Assembly (NCBI GenBank): GCA_036898135.1
Contig: CM072512.1
Location: forward strand, 46,077,808 to 46,141,807
DNA from: Oncomelania hupensis
Lineage: Eukaryota > Mollusca > Gastropoda > Littorinimorpha > Pomatiopsidae
Length of the DNA stretch: 64,000 nt
Direction of reading: 5' to 3'
The position numbers and the translations under genes are program-made. Numbering within the stretch: position 1 is the first letter of the stretch; each line of letters begins with the position of its first letter. Below, piece by piece: positions 38,979-49,608 of this stretch. The notes below the pieces were generated by a model. That model saw only the letters and a list, made by a program, of their open reading frames with translations. It had not been told where the DNA came from and did not search any database.

Positions 38979-39440
38979 CCTCTGTTCTATCAATCTGCTA
39001 TACTATCTTCTTCTTCGCTAGACCAGTCACCTACCTTTTTTCTTGAAAACTCTTCCGGGACAAGACTCCTTGTTTGTGTATGAGGTCTGTTGGATCAGCT
39101 TGGGAATATTGGACACTTTCTGCCAGTTGGTCACTAGGGCTTCCTATGATGTTATTATTTAGCAATGTAGGCATTTTATATGTATATGTTTTGTTGATAA
39201 TTTATAATGATGTTTGTATTCTATTTTGTTTTTGTAAACAGGGGTTCGATAAATTAGAGTGCAGCCTCAGCGTCCCTTGCGTGGGATGTCTTTATTGTAA
39301 AGTGACTGGCTGGTGGAGGGCATTCAGTTTTCCCACTACGGTTGTTTCAGCAGATCTTTTATGCGGATTGGGGGTTGTCCGGTCCTGATTTGGCTCAGAA
39401 GAGTCCGCTGGACCTAAAGCAACAATTATGTAATGTAATG
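38979..39440 (+). mobile_element. 0.6-kb family copy, 5'-truncated
   Basis: It starts inside the element (TCTGTTCTATCAATCTGC) and runs to the GCAACAATTATGTAATGTAATG tail. The hydrophobic frame at 39074-39388 is open over 104 residues, the longest here. The TATA-bearing 5' end is absent, as expected of 5' truncation during target-primed reverse transcription. Confidence 0.85.
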
Positions 39441-39642
39441 CTCCGAAAAAAAGGCTGCTGTTTTTACACTGCTTCTGCTTTCAGATGTTAAATGGCGGAG
39501 GAGTTTATGGTTCCGATTGAGATTTTCAACATAAGTTTTGCATTATGTCCAAGTTTCAAGCGTCTCCTATGGGCATGGTAAAGATTAAAAATCACTTTTC
39601 TGGTGTATTCTTATGAATGTGCATGAACAGCTCTTGGTTTAG

Positions 39643-39757
39643 ATCACAGGCTTTGAAGTCTCTTCTTTCATCTTTGTAAACGCATAGGCCTCCTATGTAT
39701 AGAGTGTAATTGAGGCCTATGAAAGACAAGACTTCACAGCCTGTGGTTTAGATGAGC
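39643..39757. repeat. Imperfect foldback
   Basis: CACAGGCTTTGAAGTCT with CATAGGCCTC on the left pairs with GAGGCCTATG...AGACTTCACAGCCTGTG on the right, apart from a ~14-base insertion in the left arm. Confidence 0.8.
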
Positions 39758-41499
39758 CCTATACTACTAGGATCGTAAGCCTAAACGGGTTAGTTCGTTG
39801 GCTATCGTTGGCAATGACCATAAGTTGGGGCTATATAGAAGCTCTCTAATTTGTGGTGAAGTTGTTTTTTAAAGATAAGAAAAAATTTCCAATGTTCTAT
39901 CCTAAACTTTAACTAAACTTTCTTTGGGAAAAGTGTTTTAGCTCCTGATGAACCAAATCTAAAGACTCGTGCGTTTTCGAGGAAAACAACCTCCACAAAT
40001 TAGAGAGTTATAAATGGCATTTATCTCCCCTGGATAAGGACGAACAAAATTTCGTCTGCCACTAAAGCCGCTGCCACTTCAGAACCGTAGGCACGAAGAA
40101 AAGTTCGTAAGGATTTTCCGATTGCATAACCAGAAATGAAAGGGATCACTACGAACCAAGTTTCGCTGGTTGATCTAAGTTCTCTAAAGGTGTTTATTGC
40201 TTCTGATGGCAACTCTTCAAACCCAGATGTGCAAAATGTAAAGCTTCAAAACAATTTCATTGGTGTGAACAGTTATAAAAACTGAACATGATAAGGTAAA
40301 CAAGAGACCAAACATCACATGTTCCCACAGAAATACACCCCTGTATGCATGTTTTAAATACATTTTCAAATAATTTCAAAGACAATATTATACCAATCTT
40401 GGTCTTTTAGTCTTTACATTTATTAACTCCAAACATTGAGCTACATTGTGAAGTTGAGAGAATCAACAACAAAGAAATATCACACCCCAGTATTGCATAG
40501 ATTGTAACTTGTTCACAGAAGTGTCTTAAAAAAAAACAACCCCAAAAAACCCCCATATCCTAACATTAATAAATAAGGGGATCTGTTTGGTAGAGGACAC
40601 TTACACAAACTATAAAACTGCAAAATTCAGCTGCCTGCTATAAAATCATTTCACTGTTCTTACAAGCACTGAGAACCTAAAAGTACCGTAACTAACAACA
40701 TCAGCAAACAAATTTATATAAAATGAAATTGCTAACAATGCACTTTTCATTCCAATTTATTTACACGTTTGGAATACTGTCTTAACAACAAACAAATATG
40801 TTTTGCAACGTAATGATTAGAATCGTTCTGTAACACCCAACTAGTATAATGGACTACCAATGCAATAATAATTAATCACCATTTATTGCAAACAAATTCT
40901 GTCCCTGTTAAAAGGCATCATAATGTCCACCTGAGGGTTACTATGTGTCAATTTAATTCTCTAACATCTTGCAATTATGCTGTAGAACAAACTAGGAAAA
41001 GTATGGAAATGCAACACACAATATTCTCAATACAAGACTGACCAGTGGAATCGGAACCAAACAAAGATGGCGTAATAATCATGCATCAGCACATACACAA
41101 TTTAAAAAGCTGATGTAGCTTTTGCTTTAAGACTATTTGGAATATTTGGTATCCAACCCACAAACTTGAAACATACATTTATATTTTTCCTCTGAAACAA
41201 CAATCACGCATTTGACTTCAATCCATCTGACAAAATCAGCAATATTATTACTCACACAAAATATCTGTGAACATAACTTCATATTCAATATTATTTCAAA
41301 TTGTCATTCTGTACAAAAAACATTTCTTGAACTAAAGCTCACACACATTTCCAGTCAAAATATGTATACATAATCTACATTCTCCTTCCTTACTGTTCAA
41401 CCCAACGCTACAACTGCACCACTCGCACTCAATCTCATGCAAGCACACTTTTACATGTGTGCAAGCTCTCATGCAAGCACACTTTTACATGTGTGCAAG

Positions 41500-41610
<111 letters not shown>

Positions 41611-42162
41611 GCACCAACACACTGTAAACTGTTCAACACTAACAAATCAAACTCAATTGAAGGCTGTTCCTAAACACAGACGTAATATGTGTGTCAAGCT
41701 TAAACACCTGTTTGTGTGAATTTACAGCAATGTGATTGTGCTTCTTGTGTGGAAATATGTAGGTGCTTCATAAATGTTCACTCATTCAATCATTTGTATG
41801 CATAAACAAACTACATTCATCCTATGTTGTTGTTCCCGTCATGCACATTGCTCGTCAAAGCACACTTGGGGCCTACAGTCTTTAGTGTGCATGATACAAA
41901 TGGGACCAATACAGAGATGGTCTTTGTGACCCATCGCTACACCCACATAAATTATTGTCATCAAACTGTATTGTAAAGTCTGGATTATGCATGCCATTAT
42001 CAGGAATAGTTGTAAAACAAATCTTCGCGACTAATTATTTCTATCCTGAAGCAAATGCTGTCAATATCAAATATGTTTGTATTATTAAAAAGTTACTTTC
42101 ATTCACTCAGCTTTCAGCCTTTTACTGGTATGACACCAACATCATCTGATTCCATCCATACT

Positions 42163-42780
42163 TGTAAGGAAGGTCAAGGAGAACATTATGTATTTTGTGT
42201 AATGTAATATATGGAACTTAATTAACATTAAGTTATTTGTTTTGTGGGCCTGTGGATGTATTCGCGCTATTTTTTGGTCACATGTTTATAACATCCAATA
42301 AAATGTAAGTACGGAAGTGTATTCTGGGAAGATTGTTTTGAAAGGTCACTCTTGTTGTGGCTATGTGTTGAGTCACGCCTCTGTGTGGACATAAGTGGCT
42401 AATGTTTGTCAATACACTAGTGTAGTATGTGGGCAGTAGACTCACGCTAAGTGGAAAGTTTTGACTAGGTGAGAGAACGCCTGGATTATATACTAACTGT
42501 GTTGAAGCTGCGTGGGACGCAGCGAAGAGGAGAGACCCGGGCTGAGACGTGGAGCCTATGTGGGAGAGAACGAGCCCTGTCTTCGTAAGATGAGGTGGAT
42601 GGTGTCCCGGTGTCGTTGACTATGCCACTACAGTAAAGAGGCCTGCGCATGGTGATTGTGCCACTACAGTGAAGAGGCCTGCGCATGGTGATTGTGCCAC
42701 TACAGTGATGAGAGGCCTACGGATGGTGACTGTGCCACTACAGTGAAGAGGCCTGCGCATGGTGATTGTGCCACTACAGT
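42163..42780 (+). repeat. 5' LTR of Gmr1-like gypsy element (3' part deleted)
   Basis: It begins TGTAAGGAAGG and matches 56141-56740 with few differences, but stops at 42780, where the full LTR would continue ~400 bases. ATACT precedes it (42158-42162), matching ATACT after the 3' LTR. A 36-base tandem unit (CCACTACAGTGAAGAGGCC...) is repeated at 42621-42780. Confidence 0.92.
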
Positions 42781-42784
42781 CAGG

Positions 42785-43936
42785 AGTTAATGGATTTGCA
42801 GAAATCAGATTCCAGTCTTACTTCATGTTACGACTTGGCTCAGTCACAAGAGAGGAAAGCAGTTGGGTTGGCTACTTATTTTTTCTTTCAGGATTCGGGT
42901 GTGTTGTACCGTTCGTATGAGAAACCCAGGCAGTCCACATTGACTTGGTTGGTCCGTTGTCTCCCCCGTCGGATGAAGGTATATCCTCACACTGGTGGAT
43001 CTTGCTACTCGGTTTCCTGAGGCCGTGCCTCTCAAAACAATTTCTTCAGTTGAGGTTGCTGAGGCTTTAATGACGATTTTCTCAAGACTTGGTTTTCCGA
43101 GAGAGATCTTGTCTGATCAGGGAACTCAGTTTATGTCGGATCTCATACAACAGTTCTATGCATTGTGTGGTACTAGGGCAATTAGGACTACACCATATCA
43201 TCCTCAGGCCAACGGCATTGTAGAACGATTTCACAGGACATTGAAGGCAATGCTAGGTAAGATGGTTCAAACTCGTCCCAAGGCATGGCACAGATATCTA
43301 CCTGCTCTACTCTTTGCCTGTAGGAAGTTGCCGTCTGAGAGTACAGGCTATAGTCCGTTTGAGTTGATGTTTGGTAGACAACCTCGTGGTCCCATTGCAC
43401 TTCTTGCAGATTCTTGGACTCAGGATCATTCTTCTTCTGATGCAGATGCACAGCATTTGTATGCGTATGTGTTTGAACTCAAGAACATCATTGCTGACAC
43501 ATGTGAACTTGCCAAGCAAAACTCAGCACATTCTTCAGCAAGGAATAAAGCGTATTTTGATAGGTCAAGCAAGCAACACACATTTGCAGTGAATGATGAA
43601 GTTTTGATCTTGTTACCTTCTGAGTCTAACAAGCTTCTCATGCAGTGGTTAGGTCCATTCAAAGTAGTAGAGTGCATGCATCCGGACTACAAGATAGTTG
43701 TCAAGGGCAAACCAAAACTTTTTCATGCAAACATGCTCAAGCGATACTATTGTCGTCCGCTAGCCGTGTTGGCAGTTGAAGAGTTGCATACGACTCATGT
43801 GGAGGGTGCTGCTGTTGTTTGGGATGATTTGATTTCAGATGGATATTTTGATGTCAAGGAAGATTGTCATCCCCTGTGGTCGGATGTCCAGTCCGACACA
43901 TTCGAAGTTGCCTGTTTTGAACTCTATGGAATATAG
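42785..43936 (+). pseudogene. Gypsy integrase (Gmr1-like), N-terminally damaged
   Basis: The start (LMDLQKSDSSL...YRSYEKPRQ) is the region before the HHCC zinc finger. The finger itself is deleted, and the frame jumps to VHIDLVGPLSPP, which carries the first catalytic Asp (near 42935). After a one-base frameshift the frame from 42995 runs VDLATRFPEAVPLK, then SDQGTQF (second Asp, 43115-43117) and NGIVERFHRTLK (Glu, 43223-43225). The spacing is exactly D-35-E, as in retroviral-type integrases. A C-terminal domain (VLILLPSES..KLLMQWLGPFKVVE, KLFHANMLKRYY) follows. The frame ends at 43936, where RT coding resumes in another frame. Confidence 0.9.
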
Positions 43937-44392
43937 GGTGGAAACATCTCGTTGTGCTTTGGCATCAGTTGGAGTTGTTCTGGATGATGATGATGCTGTG
44001 TCGCTTCCGACCTTGCCGTTGTCTTCATCGATGACAGATGAAGATATTGAGTCCATTGAGTTTGATGAGAGGTTATCTGCATCTGATCGTCGGCGTCTGT
44101 ACATGGTCTTTGCTGATTTTGCTGAAATATTAACAGCAAGACCAGGGTCTTTTTTTGATTTGCCTTTTGGGTCTAGACAGGTTGTGGAAAGGGAGATTCA
44201 GACAATGGATCTAGGTGTGATTGAGAGGTCCAAGTCAGCTTACTCATCACCGGTGGTTTTGGTTCAGAAGAAGGATCATTCCTGTCGTTTTTGTATTGAT
44301 TACAGGGCTCTGAACAAGATTACCTATTTCGATGCGGAACCCATTCCGGATATTGCTGAGCTGTATACAAGGTTGGCTCACAGCGAATTTGG
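43839..44392 (+). pseudogene. Gypsy reverse transcriptase, first part
   Basis: An acidic linker (DDDDAVSLPTLPL) and ERLSASDRRRLYMVFADFAEILTARPG precede RT motifs LGVIERSKSAYSSPVVLVQKKD and RFCIDYRALNKIT. The frame is cut at HSEF by a small deletion and then by the hAT insertion at 44399. No aspartic protease motif (DTGA) is seen between the integrase and this RT. Confidence 0.88.
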
Positions 44393-44401
44393 CCAAAGCA
44401 G

Positions 44402-44530
44402 GGTTCGTACGCTCCTTGAACCTTCTTCAATCTCCTTGAATTTTCAATGTCTTGTTCAAGGGCCCTTGAATCTCCTTGAAAAATGCCAAATTGCCTCACC
44501 TCCTTGAAAACTCCTTGAAATTTGCACCAG
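44402..44530 (+). repeat. Subterminal CTCCTTGAA repeats of the hAT-like element
   Basis: CTCCTTGAA occurs repeatedly at about 44411, 44430, 44472, 44498 and 44510, with CCCTTGAA near 44461. The right end has it at about 55007 and 55028. Repeated subterminal motifs in hAT elements are known transposase binding sites; that role is inferred here. Confidence 0.7.
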
Positions 44531-46421
44531 TGTATCTATCCATTGTTTGACCTAGAGATTTTAATGTCAGGTTTTCAACAACAACAAAAAATTGAAAAAT
44601 AAAAATTTATAAAACAAAAATTATAATATTATTTGTCTTGTGAACTGTCCGACGATCTGAACTTTTGTCGTCTGCTAATGGTAAGGGAAGTAACCTCCAC
44701 TGGAAATTGTTCACTCCCTTGTTCACTCACGCACGCGCAGTCAGTTGTCGGTTTCCGTACAGCCTTCATTTTTCCGCGCGTGTTTGCATACTGAATCGGT
44801 AAAAATGCCTGGAGGCAATTGTGTGTTTAATCCTGTGTGGTTGACGAACTCTCAATACGCAGGGTGGCTACTTGAAAAGAAAGGGAACAAGTATGCGTGT
44901 TTCTGCCATGTGTGCCAAAAAATTATCGATGTAAAAGTGATGAGAGAGTCCGCGATTGTAAGCCACAGCAAAGGCAAGAAACACAAAGAACTTGTGAAAG
45001 CCAGTGAACCAGCTGTCCCTTTGACCCAGTTTTTGTCAACATTGAAAGAGAGCTCCTCTGCTCAAGCCAATCCAGTCATTTCAGTGAATCATAGCTCTGT
45101 TTCAGTGGCAACTGTGTCCGGCTTTTGTACCAAGTCTGAAGTTTTGAAGGCCGAGATCATTCATTCACTGAAAGTGGTAAATAATCACCAAAGTTTCAAG
45201 AGCTGTGAAAACAACGCATATGCACTTATGTTCCCAGACAGTAACATTGCAAAATCCTTCCAATGTGGTGAATCAAAGACAAAGTACTTGACTGTGTTTG
45301 GCATTGCTCCTTACTTTATGGATCAACTCAAGAAACAGGTGAAGGACCAAGATGCCTATGTTCTTTTATTTGACTAGAGTCTAAACAAAGAACTTAAACT
45401 AAAGCAGCTCGATATCCACGTCAGATACTGGAATGGTGATGAAGTTTCAACAGAGTACCTGACCTCAACGTTTCTGGGCCATGCTTAAGCCTCCGTCATT
45501 TTTGACTCCTTGTTACCAACCATCACTGATCTGGGCTTACTGCTTCAAATTTCAATGGATGGACCCAATGTGAATTGGAAGGTAACTATAGTCAATAACT
45601 AGTTACTGAAGTGCAAAACAATTCAAGATTTTCAAAATGTGTTGAAACTCTATTGTGTGCACTCTGTGTTTTTGTGTGTGTCCTATGATGTGTAGTGGTG
45701 GTGGTTGGTTGGTTAGTTTAGTAATTAATTGCGTGCATGTCTACCCTTAATTCATTATGATTTGTTAGTTGACTCAATTGAATTTTAACCACTGTATTAT
45801 TGTCCCCTGGTTATAACATATTTTTTCGAGTATATTGTTTGTAATAAACATTTGTTGAATAGTGTTATGCTGAAGCTCACATTGGTTTTACTTTTAGATG
45901 GGAAACTATGTCCAATGTCACCTCTTATGGATGTAACTCTGGTTGTGTGTTTGTCTGTTTACTAATTAAATAATTGTCTCTCACAGGTGTTCAATGATCT
46001 CCAAGCTAATGTTGAGAAACAGACCAGCATGAAAATGCTCCAGACAGGGAGTTGTGGACTTCACATTCTACATAACTCTTTTCGAGCAGGATGTGCTGCT
46101 GCGAAGTGGGACATCGAGGACATCCTGTCGAAGTTGTACACTTTGTTTCTGGACTGTCCTGCCCGCCGCGAGGACTTAATTGCTATCAATGGAAGCAGCA
46201 TCTTCCCTCTGAAGTTCTGCAGTCACAGGTATTTCCTTATTCCAGTGTGATGATCAAATTTAGTATATAAGGCTTTGGTATTAAATATTGATTTTTTTTT
46301 TTTTTTACAATTAATTGATACAATTTTGTGTCTTGCTCCTAATTTAAGTATACAACATTTATGACATGAAATTTTTTCCATATTGATCCATGATAATTTT
46401 ATATAAAATTTTGATTTTCTC

Positions 46422-47527
46422 AGAGCATGGAATTACCCCTGTTACAAAAAGAGGAAATACCATCCCCTCTAGAGGGGTCCGGGGGCATGCTCCCCCGAAA
46501 AATTTTTAAAATATGTATATTAAATTCTGTGCAATCTGGTGCATTTTAGAGAGAAACTTAGCAGTTTAACCCCATAAAAATGTTGCCCTTTTTTTTCTTA
46601 ATTTTTTTTATTATTTATTAACGTTTTCTTCAATAAGATCTGATTATACAGGTGAAAACAAGGATTTTTCTTTCTCTGGTCACCGAATTATAAAAAAGGT
46701 TGTATAGAGTTCAAAATAATTTGATTACACTTGACTGGAAATACATTTTAATGAATTTATTCATAAATAAAATAAAGAGCATTTTAACAATATATCTGTA
46801 TACACAGTTTATGTGTGTGAATTCCAGTTTATTTGAAAATTGAGCAATGAACTCTGCTTCTTTTTTGTGGGGACTGGTGACTGGCTGGCAGCATGAGCAC
46901 AATCTGCTTCCACGAAAGATGATTGGATCTGGCTGGTTGATGGTTCAAGCTCTAGATTTGTTGATTCTACAGGGGCAAAGCAGGAAGATGACACTGCAAG
47001 AGATTTCTGATGCTTTTGGCTTGCTCTCTCATTTGCAGACTCAATAGTTTCTGTTGCCTTTCTTTTGGATGGTAGTTTTTTTAAAGTAATAAGTGTAACG
47101 TTGAGTTCTTCTGCTTTCTTGCTCTTTGTCTCCTGGTTTTTCTCCTTTCTCTCCTCATTTACTCTCCAGGCTGCATTGCTGTAGCTTTCTAATGTGAAAT
47201 GAAAGCAGTTCTTCTCCGACTTTTACTTCTAACCAAGCCCACCTCCACCCATTTCTAGCAGTGTCATCCACGAAAACCTCACCACGATTCACAATTCGCC
47301 TCTCCGCCATCTTTGACAACTAAAGCTACCCAGCTACACCAGTGTGAATCTCGCTTTTTGAGATCGGCAACCCGTTTAGAGATTCACTGGATCAGAACAA
47401 GAAAAAAATCGGTTAGCTGTCACACCTCCATACAGATTTTTTTTCCCGCGGAAACTTAAAAGATTTCCGTGAAAAGCAAGGCCCTGTACCACGGAAAATC
47501 GCGGAAACGCTGAGAATTCCATGCTCT
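46422..47527 (-). mobile_element. 1.1-kb non-autonomous hAT-type element
   Basis: Perfect 13-bp terminal inverted repeats (AGAGCATGGAATT at 46422-46434, AATTCCATGCTCT at 47515-47527) are flanked by perfect 8-bp duplications ATTTTCTC (46414-46421, 47528-47535). It sits in intron 2 of the transposase. Minus-strand frames keep a coding remnant starting MAERRIVNRGEVFVDD near 47311, followed by a Lys/Glu-rich frame interrupted by a frameshift and a 3' Ser-rich part (46809-46994). The gene content is unknown; it may be a captured host exon or a transposase relic. Confidence 0.92.
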
Positions 47528-47859
47528 ATTTTCTCTCAGCCAGCTACTAAAATTTGAGAATGAACTGTTGTTGGTGTGTTTGTTTGTTGTTGTTTTTTTA
47601 TTGCTGAATCAGGTGTTGTTCTCAAATATACAATAACCTGTATTGACACTATATAATTGATTTGCAGGTGGTTGGAAAACATCAAACCAGCTGAGAGAGC
47701 AGTTGAAGTCATCCCAAATATGGTCGCTTACTGCACTGCAGCCAAATCCCGGAAGGTAACAGAACCGACAAACAAATCATTCCAAGTGGTGCAAAAGGCA
47801 GTCCAGGATCCCATCCTGATTTGAAAGCTGAAATTCTTCATCAAGGTTGAAAAAGAGGT

Positions 47860-47973
<114 letters not shown>

Positions 47974-48003
47974 GTTTTGTTTTTTATTTGTTCCTTGTCT
48001 TGG

Positions 48004-48153
48004 GGGGGTCACGTGACAACATGGCGGCGTGTGGGCTAGTATTTGAAAGTTGGTGCAGAACTTTGTAAGATTACACTGTATTCAGGGTCATTGGATACAA
48101 TATTCTGTGGTCAGAAGTACTGTGAATGGTGTAACTCTCATAAAACAACCAAA
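48004..48153 (+). promoter_or_regulatory. LINE 5' UTR / internal promoter candidate
   Basis: Within the first 30 bases are a palindromic GTCACGTGAC (E-box, USF/MITF-type) and ACATGGCGGC (YY1-like). A 15-codon upstream frame begins at the ATG in that site (48021) and ends before ORF1. Promoters at the very 5' end are expected for full-length LINEs; factor identity is an inference. Confidence 0.5.
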
Positions 48154-49548
48154 ATGATATCGGTGGACTTGTGGCGTGCCAGAATTGGATTGTTTAGAGG
48201 TGGAACTGTGCGCAGTATTATGTCAGACATGTCGGACATGGCGAGCGAGATATCAGGGCCATTAGGGACAGGCGACATTTTACTGTTCTACACAAGCCTC
48301 TTGTTTCTAGCTGCAATAGGTTTCTGTCTTGGAAACACAATACTAACCTCAGTGAAAATACCCCTCTGCCACCTTGATGTTTGCTGTAGCAGTGGAACGT
48401 TGGCAGTAAACGAAACCGTCTTCGATATGACAGTGAGCGACGACGTCATGATGCGGCAGTCACCTGTGTTGTGCATTCTTAGGGGATCCCTAATGGCAGT
48501 GAACCGGGTAGCCGGGTGTACACTACAGTATCTTGTGTACAACTGTATGGCGTGTGGCATGAAGCTTTTGTTATCCGGTGATGTGGAAGAAAATCCTGGT
48601 CCTCCCAAAGTTGACGATTTTCAGTGGAAACAGAACTTAGATCAGAAGCTTGACAAACTTTTCAGTGCTATAGAAAGCCAAACTGTGGCGATTCAAGCAA
48701 TGAGAGGGGAAATCAGTGATCTAAGGAAGTCAGTGGCTAGTGACGTTGGTGACTTGAACCAAAAAATTGCAACTTTGACAGACACTGTTGATGGAATGCA
48801 GGATGAAATCGATCGCCTGGAGGGATTCTCGAGAAGAAATAACGTGAAGATATTCAGTGTTAATGAGAGCAAAGGAGAGAACTGTGAATTTGTGGTAAGG
48901 GACATGTTGTCAACGTATTTTGCAGAGACAGTGTGGGGTGATGATGTAGTGGAGAGGGCACACAGACTCGGCAAGTTTACCCCACATAACAAGAAACCTC
49001 GACCAATCATAGCGAAATTCCAGAGATGGGGAGACCTGATGAAAGTGATGGGCAACAAAGCAGCGAGAGACAGTATGTACAATCACGGTTTCACTTTTGC
49101 ACAGGACTTGACACGGCGGCAGCAGGCGAAGCTGAGAGAGTTGAGGGAGGAGGGTAAGTCCGCTTACTATAAGAAAGGGAGATTACATGTCATGAACCCA
49201 CGTCCTCCCCGTGAAGAACCACCCTCTGATCATCCCATCACCATCCACTCCGACCCAGCTTACCCCCCTCTTGAGCGACTATCCAACGATGCGGCCAGCG
49301 TTGGGGATTCCCCTGTCAGGCAGAACTCTGACGTCACGGCGGCCGGCCGGCAGCCATTCAGCAACGAGAGTGGCAGTGACACAAGGGTATCCCAGGGTGA
49401 CGTAGTGGGATCTCCCGGCAGTCAGTCGACGTCACAGCCATGCGGTGCGAGGCCTACAACTAGGACCAGCGCTATGAAGTCCACGACCCTGCATAACGCG
49501 TGGGGTAACAGTAACAGCAAGTCTCGTTCGAAATCGGGCAGCACCTAG
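48154..49548 (+). CDS. LINE ORF1 protein with N-terminal 2A peptide
   Basis: From the first in-frame ATG (MISVDLWRARIG) the product is 464 residues. The first ~150 include a hydrophobic segment (FYTSLLFLAAIGFCLG) and end in LLLSGDVEENPGP (48571-48603), a canonical 2A motif where ribosomes skip the Gly-Pro bond (48600/48601). The part after it has a coiled coil (heptads about 48650-48810), an RRM-like NNVKIFSV...VVERAHRLGK, and a C-terminal segment KLRELREEGKSAYYKKGRLHV, like L1 ORF1p (nucleic-acid chaperone). A Ser/Pro-rich disordered tail follows. 2A-bearing ORF1s are known from sea-urchin and mollusc LINEs. The frame is open further 5' to 48043 but lacks an ATG there. Confidence 0.92.
   Translation: MISVDLWRARIGLFRGGTVRSIMSDMSDMASEISGPLGTGDILLFYTSLLFLAAIGFCLGNTILTSVKIPLCHLDVCCSSGTLAVNETVFDMTVSDDVMMRQSPVLCILRGSLMAVNRVAGCTLQYLVYNCMACGMKLLLSGDVEENPGPPKVDDFQWKQNLDQKLDKLFSAIESQTVAIQAMRGEISDLRKSVASDVGDLNQKIATLTDTVDGMQDEIDRLEGFSRRNNVKIFSVNESKGENCEFVVRDMLSTYFAETVWGDDVVERAHRLGKFTPHNKKPRPIIAKFQRWGDLMKVMGNKAARDSMYNHGFTFAQDLTRRQQAKLRELREEGKSAYYKKGRLHVMNPRPPREEPPSDHPITIHSDPAYPPLERLSNDAASVGDSPVRQNSDVTAAGRQPFSNESGSDTRVSQGDVVGSPGSQSTSQPCGARPTTRTSAMKSTTLHNAWGNSNSKSRSKSGST
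48571..48603 (+). other. 2A ribosome-skipping motif
   Basis: The encoded LLSGDVEENPGP fits the consensus D(V/I)ExNPG|P, with the preferred upstream LLxxGD. Skipping would release an N-terminal ~149-residue peptide with a hydrophobic segment and leave Pro as the first residue of the RNA-binding ORF1p. The motif is intact; activity is inferred. Confidence 0.9.
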
Positions 49549-49608
49549 GGGTGTGGCCAAGGCCAAAACATTGTTAATCCAGGGACTACAAATAAACTTT
49601 GTTCATTT

